Origin: Reticulitermes lucifugus | Lineage: Eukaryota; Arthropoda; Insecta; Blattodea; Rhinotermitidae | Length of the DNA: 21,123 nucleotides | Assembly: GCA_026260175.1 (NCBI GenBank) | Contig: JAKCWW010008596.1 | Coordinates: 4,687-25,809, forward strand | Direction of reading: 5' to 3' | Shown: in pieces, positions 1 through 10,017 of the stretch | Layout of the letters: every line of letters starts with the position of its first letter | Position numbering within the stretch: position 1 is the stretch's first letter | Notes under the pieces: generated by a model | Told to the model about the DNA's origin: nothing | What the model saw: the letters and a program-made list of their open reading frames with translations, nothing else | Database searches by the model: none | Made by a program: the position numbers and the translations under genes

Positions 1-75
1 GTGGGATTCGAACCCACGATCCTAGTAAGCGAGCGGCCGAAGACCCAAGCCTTAGACCGCACGACCACTGGGATC
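1..75 (-). repeat. tRNA-derived fragment (class II, Leu-like) or SINE head, cut by window edge
   Basis: On the minus strand, positions 17 to 1 form a perfect T-arm (GTGGG/CCCAC around TTCGAAT) containing a consensus RNA polymerase III B box, GGTTCGAATCC. Further 5' on that strand, near 43-62, TGGTCGTGCGGTCTAAGGC closely resembles the D-arm of leucine tRNAs, with one mismatch to the A-box consensus. No good five-pair anticodon stem can be drawn between them, and the acceptor 3' strand would lie left of the window. It is therefore more likely a tRNA-derived SINE head or tRNA pseudogene than a working tRNA. The missing left flank prevents a decision. Confidence 0.45.
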
Positions 76-204
76 GACTGTAGTTTTATTTTAGTACGAA
101 TTAAATTGCAAATACTAATTACTGATTATAATGAGGAGTTTAATTATTTATACTGTTCATTAATTATTGTTAGTGTGATAAACATTAATGAAGGTAACAC
201 GCAT

Positions 205-365
205 ATACTAATTGGATGAAATACCAACAGAGAAACGCCACTTGATAAGCCTAGGCTTTTGGCAGGATAACATTAATGTTGGACTTCAATGAATGGAGTG
301 TGAGGGCGTGGACCTGATTCATCTGGCTCGGGATAGAGGTAATGGTGGGCTGTTATTTACAAAAT
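205..365 (+). pseudogene. RTE-like LINE, fragment of the polymerase C-terminus
   Basis: With small frameshifts and a stop, the translation reads approximately EKRHLISLGFWQDNINVG, then MECEGVDLIHLARDRGN. This fits the conserved C-terminal tail of an arthropod LINE family, which has a KRPLGRPRRRWEDNIKMDL-like block followed by a WIHLAQDRDQW-like block. The fragment is only about 50 codons, has an in-frame TGA, and no 3' tail is evident. It is a decayed retrotransposon piece. A neighbouring part of the same kind of tail recurs at 13009-13162. Clade assignment is from memory of the motif and is tentative. Confidence 0.5.
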
Positions 366-1757
366 ATTCAGCCTTAAGTTTCCGTATTATGTGGCGAATT
401 TCTTATGTTACAAAGTGAATCTTCGATTTGCAAGACAGAATTTTCTCCTAGGATTTAGTTAATAAGAAAAATTGTTACTTACCCTTAACATGTAGGATTG
501 GACACCTATTAAAAGAACTTCTTATTACAGTTTGTTCTAAACACCAGAAGACAAACAGATCTTATAAACACACCTCAGTATTCATTCGCCAGCGGCAGCA
601 CACCAACTTCCTACCAGCTGTCACTTGACAATACTGGTTACTTTAAAGAACGTAATGCCTGATGCTGCAGTTCGCGGTTCTTCGCGCCTCGGGCTCATTC
701 ATTGGTCAAACCCTGCCTTCCTGTAACGTCACAGTGCCAGCGGCTGTTTACTTCAGACTAAACACACTATGCCCTTGATCATTCAGTTGTATAAAAATGA
801 TAGACAGAAATTGGAAAGAACAATCAGCCTTCTGCCAATCAGTATCGACACCTGAAGGCATTAAGCAACCTAAAAATGTGAGCAGGGTGTGGCCCGTGAA
901 AACAACATCAGTCCTTCCTCAATTCTGATAAGATATTTTAACACGAGCCTCTGTAAACTTTTACTTTACCATGAATAGTCTAACAGAAGAAACAGTATTG
1001 TAATAGAAGAAATAACTCGAGATATTTATGGAAATGAAAAACGTTTGATAGACCGAAGACTCGTAATATATTTACTAATGCAATACATTATACGTACATA
1101 AAACTTGGTGTGAAAAATATTGAGGGGACACTCCCCAGTTTTGTTTTCCTGGGATAGTACTGTCACACAATCAGAGTAGGGATCAGTTGCCCTTTTAAGG
1201 ATTTTTTTTAATGTCACAACGGCTTATACTTGAAAGGAAATGTAGACAAAAAATTCTTTGATGTTACATCTTTCAGCAATATCAGAAAGGGAGGAAGAGT
1301 TTCGCACCCCTCTCATAATTGTCCTATGCAATTTACTTTGATTTCGAGTAAGGCGCAGCCATCCCAATACTTCCTCCCTTTCCCCTGGAAACTGTAACAA
1401 AACCATCCAGAGTACCGTTTTGTGATGGCCCAGTTACAAACTCGGACACAGTAAGTCCTTCGCCAACGGAAACCTTGGGTATTGTAGACGTATGCAGAGT
1501 TCCAAAATCTACTGCGTCAACGTAACTTCCTTTAGGTTCCTCTTATGACACTGCTTGGCTGGAATTAGCAGTTTCCTTGTTTAACTCGGGACCGGCACTA
1601 GAGGACAATGATCCCTTGTGCCAATTTGCCTTGAACGGATATTATGAAGCATCTAGAGCTTTAAGTTGCGTCTTTAACGCATTACCACTACTGAGCTGAA
1701 TGATATTTTCACAGTATTAAGATATCAGATATTTAACTGTTTTATTACATGTTCATT
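366..1757. other. intergenic, no gene recognised
   Basis: No open frame here resembles a known protein, and the short frames present have no recognisable motif. The stretch includes the weak promoter-like cluster annotated separately at 698-830. Confidence 0.6.
698..830 (+). promoter_or_regulatory. possible RNA polymerase II promoter (inverted CCAAT, CRE-like, TATA, Inr-like)
   Basis: In order: ATTGG (an inverted CCAAT box) near 700; AACGTCAC (CRE-like) near 725-732; TATAAAAA at 790-797; and a TCAG initiator-like sequence at 824-827, about 36 bases after the TATA start. The 600-760 stretch is also less AT-rich than its surroundings. All four elements are common by chance. The first transporter coding exon is 9 kb away, so any link to it is speculative. 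Confidence 0.2.
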
Positions 1758-2150
1758 ATTCAATTTTCATTAAAATATGACATGAATAACGGGTGCTTTA
1801 CGTGAAGATCTATGTACTTTTATGATAGTATCTCGCTTAATTCTTCTTAGAATGAGAAATATTTCAGAAAAAGTTTGTAGAGAAAATCGAAACACACATT
1901 TCATGTTCAATTTTTCCCCCCCCCCCCGAAAATCTACCGTTTATGAGATAATGTGTAAAAATATGGTAGCACCGGACAGGCCACAGATGATAATATAATA
2001 CGGCGCACGCGCTTTGCATGCTGGATAACTAAGGCTACAGACACACACTCAGAATATGTAATACTTATTGCTTTTTCACAGCAACAGTGGTTACGCGAAC
2101 GCGCCTCATTTTTACGTTTTACGCACATTGTCTGTCTTGTTTTCTCTGAA
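1758..2150 (-). repeat. interspersed repeat family, copy A (minus orientation)
   Basis: The reverse complement matches copies B (6590-7035) and C (8760-9265) over most of its length. Shared landmarks are GAAAAAGCAATAAGTATTAC, the GAGTGTGTGTCTGTAGCCTTAG block, CCAGCATGCAAAGCG, the CATTATCTCATAAACGG block, and ACGGGT near the other end. Copy A lacks the last segment seen in B and C (the ATCCGTCCAGTG...GAGCCGAGTT block), so it is truncated near 1758. It carries a 12-C homopolymer at 1916-1927. No coding capacity is visible, so it is a non-autonomous element or the untranslated part of a larger one. Confidence 0.7.
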
Positions 2151-3332
2151 TACCTCCATGGGAAATACGGAGTCGCCTTATCTTCGAAGCCTTCGTACAT
2201 TCGGACTTATACGGTACTTTGCCTGTCATTTACAAGTAAGAACATTTTCATATGAGATAAACATTTATTTTTTTATCAACTATTTGCTTTTCACCTACAG
2301 TCGATCTGCTTAGTTATGTAACGGAGTCATGGTAGAAGAAAAATAAAATATAAACTAGTTCAAATCATATTTTCTATTTTTGGAAATAAATAATTTATCC
2401 GTATATACACGAACTAAAGCTGTTTATTGAAATACTGAATTATTGCTAAAAACCTTTAACGTAAATACGTAGAATGCAAGAAAACCGTCAAGTAAGGCAG
2501 TTTATTGGGCACAGGATGGAAGATGCAGCAACCGGACCCATCGGACAGGGGACAGATGTAGCCTTCTGCAACACCTCATTGTGGACCTAGCCTTGAACAA
2601 ACATGGTGAATGAAGATACATGTAGTGATGGAAGGCGAATGGTGTGACAACTGAAGGACATACATATTGGTATGCAGTACATTGCCTCCCTGCAAGCCTT
2701 TTGAAAAGTTCGGTATGTGACCTTTACCTATATACAATTAGGATAAGCCAGGCATGCGAGCGCCATGTTTCATGTGACGACAGTCATGTCAAGAAAGGCT
2801 CTTCTTTGAAAAAAATATACAAATTATTTACGCCTTCCATATGGCATATTTACGATATGAGATGTAAGTTATATTGAGAGAACAGTATGTAAAAATTTCT
2901 TTATTGACCTGAGTCGTTACAAGAAGATGCACGGTTCTTAAATATGAATAAAAACGCGTAGTTCATCTTGGAAAAAATATATATCCAAAATGCGTTCTTT
3001 ACGCCAAGCCGTATTTTAGAGGGCACGGATAAACTTAATGTTGCGTTTTACGTAAACAACATATAGTGTAAATAAAATGTAGGAATATGCTTTAGGCCTA
3101 CATAAAAGGGTAACGCCTGCAATTCTGCCGTTAAATGTGTGAGCAGCTCTAGATGAAAGCTGTTACGAATAGTAGCAAAAGATGTCACCACTGAACGGCG
3201 GTGGAAGTATTGCTGTTAACCCGTAACAAGAATTTCGTATCCTACCTGTAAATAGCAGCACGGATCAGTGCACGCTGTTTATAAGTTTAGTATCAGTGTC
3301 TTCCCAGAAAAGTTCCAAGTTCCTAGCATGAG
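2151..3332. other. intergenic, no gene recognised
   Basis: Open frames of up to about 80 codons show no recognisable domain. Composition is AT-rich, and I see no repeat shared with the rest of the window. Confidence 0.5.
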
Positions 3333-3639
3333 TAAAAGGTAAAGGTAAAGGTAAAGCAATCCCATTACACGCCTGGACAGGCCCTTAGTTGTCCAGGAGT
3401 TTGAGGCTCCCAGATTTCTAGACAATTGGCACATGAAGGTGGTAAGGTTGTCAACCCTATGCACCGGGGCCTTTACCCCCAGGAAATATTCCTGGTACTC
3501 ATTTCTGTTAGAGGCTGAGTCAACCCCAGGGCCATAGTGCGGCCGTAAGGATTATGTCAATGAAAAATTCCAATGACACCATCGGGGATCGAAACCGCGA
3601 CCTTCCGGCTTGTAGCGCAGTGGACGTAGCCGTGGCTAG
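3333..3639 (-). mobile_element. tRNA-derived SINE with GGTAAA-repeat tail
   Basis: On the minus strand the tRNA-related head lies near 3639-3585 and contains a B-box-like GGTTTCGATCCC. It is followed by about 200 bases of SINE body, and the element ends in a CCTTTACCTTTACC tail (plus-strand GGTAAA repeats, 3338-3355). The segment 3350-3412 aligns without gaps to 21061-21123, with 8 differences in 63 bases. Two dispersed copies confirm it is a repeat. The reverse-transcriptase remnant begins about 170 bases to the right. It is non-autonomous; Pol III promoter activity is presumed from the head only. Confidence 0.75.
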
Positions 3640-3811
3640 TAATTTATAAGCCAGTTTATTGTAGAAGAAGTACATTGTGACAAGTAAGTAGATTGAATCG
3701 AAATGTGTTAAATAGTTTCGGGGATTAAACTCACAAATACATAGGCATCTTCCGCATTCCATTGACTCCTTGCAAAGAAACACACAATGACATCTGTTCT
3801 GCACACCAGAC

Positions 3812-4152
3812 TTAGCCGTATAATGCAGGACAGGCAGAAATATTAAATGGAGCTAACAAGTTGACGACATCATGGTACATGATGGCATAGCATTTGGTCA
3901 CATTGATTTGGGCTTGCCACTTATTGAACAAAAACTCCATGTCATATATAATTTTCTGTAATTTATTCGGAGTTACTTTTGATTTAAAGATTTTAGACCA
4001 GATGCATATGTTGTTGGCATAGATTTGCAAAGGAGTATTAATTTCAATTGACGGGATATATTTTGTGTAACTATTAAACAGAGTGGGATATAGAATTTTC
4101 CCTTATCGGACTTCCGTTCAGACTTGTCAAATACTGGATATGAATTTCCTGA
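3812..4152 (-). pseudogene. Jockey-clade-like LINE reverse transcriptase fragment
   Basis: Read on the minus strand from about 4102 to 3812, one frame gives GKILYPTLFNSYTKYIPS, then LQIYANNICIWSK, then LLFNKWQAQINVTKC. This matches the RT core order: a degraded (P)QGSVLSPxLFN block, the catalytic YADD block, and the downstream KW..IN..KC block. The catalytic YADD has become YANN. An in-frame TAA and a one-base indel lie near 4100, with plausible homologous sequence continuing out of frame to about 4152. A stop closes the frame at 3812. It is a dead fragment without endonuclease or 3' end. Confidence 0.6.
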
Positions 4153-4239
4153 GCCTCTGAAATAATTTTATTCCTAATAATATAAAAAGGGTAAAGTTTT
4201 TCCTACATATGTCATGAAATCAGATAAGGAGAGTGGTGG

Positions 4240-4289
4240 TATAGCTCCGCTTATTCTTAACCTAGGCAATAGATGGAGGTGGGTGGTCA
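4240..4289. repeat. 50-bp dispersed repeat, copy 1
   Basis: The sequence beginning TATAGCTCCGCTTATTCTTAA and ending GTGGTCA pairs with 15288-15337, which has the same length and the same two ends but a more diverged middle. The wider 4174-4374 interval gives a minus-strand translation (LRLTTHLHLLPRLRISGAIP) that resembles translations of common arthropod repeats, so it is probably part of a longer, eroded element. Confidence 0.45.
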
Positions 4290-6329
4290 GCCTTAGACTT
4301 CTGTTAAGTAGTTGTGATTTTCGAGATATAGATGAGGTGTTGATGACTGCTCTGATGTAGCTGCGATGTGTCACGTACTACAAAATGTTCTTGTGCATAG
4401 AGGAGCAAAAACTGCGAAACTTTTTGAAATGTTTCACAATGGAGTACTAGGCCCGTGTCATTAAGAGATTTTTGGGATATACAATAAATGGATGTACTGT
4501 TTGCGTTGAATTATTTTTCAGTAAATAGATTTATATCAATCGTGCACTTTAAAAGCTTCTTCAAATAACCAAAGAATCAGTCATGTATCTTTAAACATCT
4601 TATTGTAGTGTTTGTATTTGACTTTTAAATTCTGGTTCCAATATTTAAACTACATAAGTTGAGTTGTGAAAATAAGTTGAAAAGATACTCCTAGATGATC
4701 AGGGTAATGTGGTTTCGAAAGAGGTGGTTGTCATCACTGTAAACCACCGTCCAGTTTTCTGCCTGCAGAAGCTAAGAACAAATCACGGAGAACACAGTCA
4801 AGATAGCAGGGAAATCCGTGGAGATTATTAAGCTGTTTTTTCTGCCCTATGGACCAGGATGATACAAAATTTGATATGAGGATTGCAGAGGGAAACGGGC
4901 TGGCTGAGCAAGATTAGTTTGCATAAGTAATGCCATTTGTAACCTCATTTACCAGGATACTTTTTAAGAGCCCCTTTAAGATCCAGTATGAATTTTGCGG
5001 CGGTGGATACGTACTTTCCAGTATTTGGATATTCCGTGGATTATTCAAGGCGCTGTCAGTAGTTGAGTCTGTACACTGTCGATAATACTGGTGAAAGGAC
5101 TAGAAAGGAGGCGATTTTGGGTAAATCGAGTTCTGATTCCGAAATTTTCCTGAAGGGAATGAGGAAACCGTAAAAAAATTCAGGTAGGTTAGTCGCTGTC
5201 CAGAGGAGGATTCGAATCGGGAACCATTCAAATATCAGTTTATAGTATTACTGCTATACCAGTCTGCTCGGTAGTATTGTTGGTGACTCGTGAGTTGAAA
5301 AGGATTAGGAAGGACGTCGTCGTGGTGTGATCAATATTCTATTCCGTCCTTGCCATCTATCTGTTTACGTATTTGGTGAACGACGCAACAAATCATACAC
5401 GCCAAGAGAATGAATATTCTTACTCGTAATAAAAATAACAACACAATTTATGTATACCTGTACACATAAGAGCGGCTTATGCGTACATAAGAACGTACAT
5501 ATAAGCACGCAGCCATGCACGCACACACCATTTGGTATGCCGTAGTTCTTGGAAAATATATTATTGTGCCGCCACGTGGAAAAGTTGAGCCGCTTAGCAA
5601 TTTAGGGAAATGACACTCTGGGCAAAGTAGAATTACCTGTCAGGTAGGTCTGTTTAAGAAGAGTTGGATAAAGATGCAGTTCACGCTGAAACACACATTT
5701 AAAATCTGTTCACATGCAAGGAAAAATAGAAACTCCTTAGCCTGTGCCACATTATGCTCGTAAAACGTTACTGTCAGGGTCTTTCTCTCCCTCCCCGCCC
5801 CTCTCTCTTTGTATGCAGAAATAATAAAGCAGTGACTTGAATATATATAGTCTGTTCACGCAAAAATATTAACTTATATTAACTCAATCCACAAAATTAC
5901 TTCAGTTTTGAAATTTGGTATTTCTTTGTGTTGTTCAGTATCTATTGTCGGCATCCTTTATGCAGTAAATGGTACTATACCCCAAAATATCATTGTTTTT
6001 ACACTACGTCAGATCAAAGGAGAGGGTAATCTTTGGCCTCTGCCGTTAGAACATCAGATCTCCATCTGAAGAATAATAAGGTCTTCACTTAAGGAGAATG
6101 ACGTAAAATTTACTTTAAAACATAAAATAATCGACTTGAACTGATATAAAAAATGTCTTTAGAAAGAGAGAATAAAGTTATATCAACAAAAACACAAAGT
6201 AGGTTATAAGGTTAGTTGGAGAAATGGAGAAAGAAGACGAGAGAGAGTGTCGTGGTCAGGCGGTTTCACTTTCTAATGCTCTTCTCTAACTGCAAGTTCA
6301 AAATATTCGTGCAGGAAGTGCTTGGCCGT
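4290..6329. other. intergenic, no gene recognised; weak tRNA-like trace near 5195-5270
   Basis: No convincing coding region. On the minus strand, 5215-5198 includes GATTCGAATCC, one mismatch from a B box, with a GGTATAGCAGT sequence about 45 bases upstream, a possible relic of a tRNA-derived SINE. A pyrimidine-rich patch lies at 5776-5812. The rest is AT-rich and unremarkable. Confidence 0.4.
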
Positions 6330-6502
6330 TCGGCAGTGAATGTCGTGTTTAGTGTGAGAGTGCGGATCTAACGTGTGTGTAGAGATGAAACATTGGTTAG
6401 AAGGTGTCACAGAAACTGCACATTCCTTTAATTACGGACAAGAATAACGAAAAATATTCGAAACTGCTACACGACAGGTTCCTGTTCTGAAACTTCAACG
6501 CG
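6330..6502 (+). other. candidate non-coding 5' exon of the downstream transporter
   Basis: A near-consensus donor, CG|GTGAGTAG, sits at 6503. The preceding 170 bases are relatively GC-balanced and contain GGCAGTGAATG near 6334, which could be an initiator. An ATG at 6385 opens a 20-codon upstream frame ending at TAA 6445-6447. The first transporter coding exon at 9764 begins after a strong acceptor just before its ATG, so the gene should have at least one upstream 5'UTR exon, and this is the best donor I noticed upstream. The left boundary is a guess and no transcript evidence is available. Confidence 0.25.
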
Positions 6503-6589
6503 GTGAGTAGAAGGAAAGAATGGTTTTACAATGTATTCACACACACATATATATATTTATATAATTGTATAATAGAACACAACAAGCTA

Positions 6590-7035
6590 TATGCTTATAC
6601 TGTAACATTGAGGTGCTTCCGCGTGGAAAAGCAATAAGAATTACATATTTTGAGTGTGTGTCTTTAGGCTTAGGTATCCAGCATGCAAAGCGCATGCGCA
6701 GTATCATATTGTCTTCTGTGTTCTGTCTGGCTGTGCCATATTTTTCCGCATTATCTCATAAACGGCATGATTTTCGGAAAACAATATTATTGAACATAAA
6801 ATAAATTTGTCTGAAAAATTTCTCACTCTAAGAGGAATTCAGCAAGATATTATCATAAATGTACATAGTACCCGTTATTATTGTCAGAGTTTAATGAAAA
6901 TTGAATTTTCTCGACATAGTTTGGAAAACCCCCAAAATCCGTCCAGTGGGAGCCGAGTTTTTTCAAGCAGACAGACGGACGGACAGACATGACGAAGCTA
7001 GTGGTTACTTTTCGCAATGTTATGAACGCGCCTAA
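6590..7035 (+). repeat. interspersed repeat family, copy B (plus orientation)
   Basis: It shares a chain of landmarks with copies A and C: GTGGAAAAGCAATAAG, TTACATATTTTGAGTGTGTG, CCAGCATGCAAAGCGCATGC, TTATCTCATAAACGGCA, a TTTTCGGAAAA block, ACCCGTTATTATTGTCAGA, ATCCGTCCAGTGGGAGCCGA and a GACAGACGGACGG run. Compared with C it lacks about 60 bases around the CATTTTCTCTACAC block and has a shorter 5' end. The terminal phrase 'ATCCGTCCAGTG...GAGCCGAGTT' is the kind of sequence seen at retroelement 3' ends in arthropods, but I see no coding region. Confidence 0.7.
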
Positions 7036-7311
7036 AAAGTTGTTTTAAATGTAGTCATTGTGGATCCGATGTGTGAAAGCCTTAAGGATCTTGAAAGGGC
7101 ACACTTGGAAAACGAGGCGTCAGTGATATACGAGTAGAGAAATTGACTAGTCAGCTGACTGCGACAGTGAAGAAACTAGTGAAGTAGGACAAGGCGCTAT
7201 CGGTGAATTTTAAGCCACTGAAATATTTTTAGTTCTGAAGTTTTAGTCGAATGTCTCAGCATAAATGACAACACAGTCAAATATAAGAATAAATTTTCTG
7301 ATATGGTATGG

Positions 7312-7440
7312 ACAGCACGAGATAGCGCAGACGATAGAGTTATATGCTGAGGGCTGGACAACCAAGGAATCGGGGTTCGATGCCAGGTAAGGGCAAGAGA
7401 TTTTCCTTTCCTCGAAAACATCTAGACCTGCTCCGTAACG
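7312..7440 (+). repeat. tRNA-derived SINE-like unit
   Basis: An A-box-like TAGCGCAGACGATAGAG near 7323 is followed about 45 bases later by GGGGTTCGATGCC (B-box-like, one mismatch to GGTTCGANTCC). After the tRNA-like head comes GGTAAGGGCAAGAG and CTCGAAAACATCTAGACC, typical of a SINE body. The spacing of the two boxes suits a tRNA-derived promoter. It differs from the SINE at 3333, so it is a second family. The 3' boundary is uncertain. Confidence 0.45.
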
Positions 7441-8759
7441 CATGCACGAGCTCTTTCCTCGAAGGTCCAGTGATCAGATCATACAGACGACTACATACTT
7501 CCACTCTGTACTGAAGTTAATGATGCGTAGAGCCATTCCTACACTCCGCAATTTGCCTTCACGGCCTCGTACTTAATCAAGCACAAAGTACCTTGTCCTC
7601 TCATTTAACGTCTTCGTGGCATGTGACGCCATCCACCAGCACAGTTAAATAGGTCGCTATGTAAGAAGCAGGTAGAATTCTTGTTTACTGTCATGGACTG
7701 CTGTTACTCTAGTTGCTGCTGCTGCTGACAGCAATACTGTGGGAGAGTTCACAACTGGTGCCATTTGTACTGTCCTTCTGTACAGCTGCCGAAACTGAGA
7801 AAATTTCACTTTCTTTGGAGCAGAATAAATAAGGTACACAGCGTGAAGGGAATTTCTATGAGTTTTTGACGAACAGTTTTCTAAACGTCAAAAATTAGAC
7901 AGCACTTTAGTTTTCTTTTCAATGCATTCTCACCAGTTGTTTCATTCTAACGTTCTTTTTCTTTTTTCAATTTGATTCGCTGAACTTCACGGGTCGTGCA
8001 GAGTCTCAGCCCGGTTTTCGCCCACCTCTCTCCCAGGCCAGTCCATGCGGGATCTGTGGTGTGCAAAGTGCCACTGGGGTGGGTTTATCTTCAGGTGCTT
8101 CGAGTCTCCCTCCTGTCAGTGACATTCCACCAATTTTCCACACTCGTTCCTTCATTTATTACCGACGGTATACAATCTTAGCAAGTGACAACGTCAATAA
8201 ATAATATACTACCTAAACTTGGAGTACTTCAATGGACGTTTCTGCTGGCAATAGGTAATGCAAGTGGTTCTGGGAAGAAGGCATACTTTCCTACAGATAT
8301 TTATGCCTGTAAAAATGTATTGCTCCATTCCTCCCCACATTCCTTAAAGTGACTCTTAAAGGTATTATACACACCTACATACATATATACATACGCACAT
8401 ATATATCATCTTATGTATATATATGTATAACCCTACGTTCAATGTAAACAGGAGACTACATTTCTGTTTGGAGATTTTTCAATGGGAACATTCGTGGCAT
8501 CTATTTTTGTCGTGTAAAAGTGAAATAAGTTAAGCGCCTGAAGTTTTTCATTAAGGAGCTTAGAGACACTGAGCAAATTGGAGGAGGAGGAGGTGGCGAT
8601 GTGGGTAATAGTGCTACTGACAGACGCCTATTCTAATCTTCCTTAAACTTTGGTAATTTCTGAGGCTGGCAGAAGGGACCTTAGAATTTGGTGATATTTG
8701 AATTTTAAAAAGCACATTTGTTAATGTATGTACCACCACTTTATTAATTAACAAGAGAA
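7441..8759. other. intergenic, no gene recognised; TA/CA-rich tract 8370-8430
   Basis: No frame shows a known domain. A simple-sequence tract of TACATA and TATATA words occupies about 8370-8430. A short GGAGGAGGAGGTGG run lies near 8580. Confidence 0.5.
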
Positions 8760-9265
8760 ATAAGGTACGTATAAACGTAACATGCGCCTTCGCATAACCA
8801 TTGTTGCCGTGGAAAAGCAATAAGTATTACATATTGTGAGTGTGTGTCTGTAGCCTTAGTCATCCAGCATGCAATGCGCATGCTCCGTATTATATCGCCT
8901 GTCTGGCTGTACCGTATTTTTCAACATTATCTCATAAACGGCACGACTTTCGGAAAAAGTCATTGAACATAAAATATGTGTAAGATATTCATTTTCTCTA
9001 CACTTTTTCTAAAGCTTTTCTCATTCTAAGGAGAAGTAAACGAGATATTGTCATAAATGTTCATAGATCTTCATTAAAAGTACCCGTTATTCTTGTCAGA
9101 TTTTAATAAAACTTGAATTCTCGACAGGCTTTCGAAAAATGCTCAAATATCAAGTTTTATGAAAATCCGTCCAGTGTGAGCCGAGTTATTCCATGCAGAC
9201 GGGCTAACGACGTACATGAACAAGCTAATAGTTGCTTTTCGCAATTTTGCAAAAGCGCTCAAAAC
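8760..9265 (+). repeat. interspersed repeat family, copy C (plus orientation, most complete)
   Basis: The longest of the three copies. It begins around the ATAAACGTAACATGCGCC block shared with copy A and ends near the CGCAATTTTGCAAAAGCGC block that corresponds to CGCAATGTTATGAACGCGC in copy B. It includes a TTTCTCTACACTTTTTC segment shared with A but missing from B. No open reading frame of note. A TA-rich tract (about 9283-9303) follows immediately. Confidence 0.7.
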
Positions 9266-9763
9266 CCTGCTTTCCACTGATACAGTATATATATATATAT
9301 TTATTTATACATATGTATGTGTTTCTTATTATTACAATAAATAGAGATTGGTCCTCCAAACAGGGTTAAGAAGTGGTCTTAATGAAGAATCTGAGGTTTT
9401 GTGACGTTGGAATTTAAAGTATAAATTTATTTAAAAGAATTTCAGGCTTAAGATGGTTGAAATTAATCAATGAAACAGTAATATATATGCCAGTAAAACC
9501 CAGAGGCCTATGTTTGCTTGCACAGAGCGCCATGCAAGCCTTTACTGAGGAAATTAATACGGCTGCCTGCTGAGTGAGTCAGGATGAGACTCTGGGAAGA
9601 CGAAATTACCGCGATATTTGTCAGAGTGACAAACGTAAAAAGCCCAAAAACAGTAGTCTAATAATTTTATGCATGCCTGCATTACAGCTATGAAACTTTT
9701 CGTTGCACCTGAGTGAATATGTTAAGCCTCAGCTAGGAAAGTTTTTGTCCTTTCTTTTGCCAG
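9266..9763. other. upstream flank / presumed 5'UTR intron end, no gene
   Basis: It contains a TATATA microsatellite at about 9283-9303 and ends in a strong pyrimidine tract (TTTTTGTCCTTTCTTTTGCCAG, 9742-9763) that forms the acceptor for the first transporter coding exon. Nothing else is recognised. Confidence 0.5.
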
Positions 9764-10017
9764 GAATAGGCCAAGGGACAATGGCGTATCGCGGATCCAC
9801 ATCAGATGTCCTACAGGAAGCTGTCGGGGATTTCGGACGTTGGCAGGCGGGCATCAGCCTCCTGATGGCGCTGCTGAAACTTCCGATAGCCTGGTTTCAG
9901 CTCAGCATCATCATCCTGGAGGCACATACCGACTTCTGGTGTGCCAGACCACATAATCTATATGGTAATCTGACCATAGATGAATGGAGAAACCTCAGTC
10001 ACCCTCGCCTGGAAGAC
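9764..10017 (+). CDS. SLC22-like transporter, first coding exon (start ATG 9781, residues 1-79)
   Basis: This begins a plasma-membrane solute carrier of the SLC22 group (organic cation/carnitine/carcinine transporter-like). The exon starts after TTTCTTTTGCCAG and includes 17 untranslated bases. The ATG at 9781 has a good context (ACAATGG) and gives the family's N-terminus, in which DVLQEAVGDFGRWQ matches the usual 'D.L..VG.FGR.Q'. TM1 is about residues 24-46 (ISLLMALLKLPIAWFQLSII). The large first extracellular loop then begins, with C54 and sequons N63-L-T and N71-L-S. The exon ends GAC|GTAAGT at phase 0. Substrate cannot be told from sequence alone. A frame extending left of 9764 is intronic by this model. 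Confidence 0.88.

Noticed and set aside
2068..2313. possible small membrane protein, plus strand
   Set aside because: It lies across interspersed repeat copy A, and its translation is explained by that repeat.
5195..5270. tRNA gene on the minus strand
   Set aside because: Only a one-mismatch B box and a weak A-box-like word are present; no cloverleaf can be drawn.
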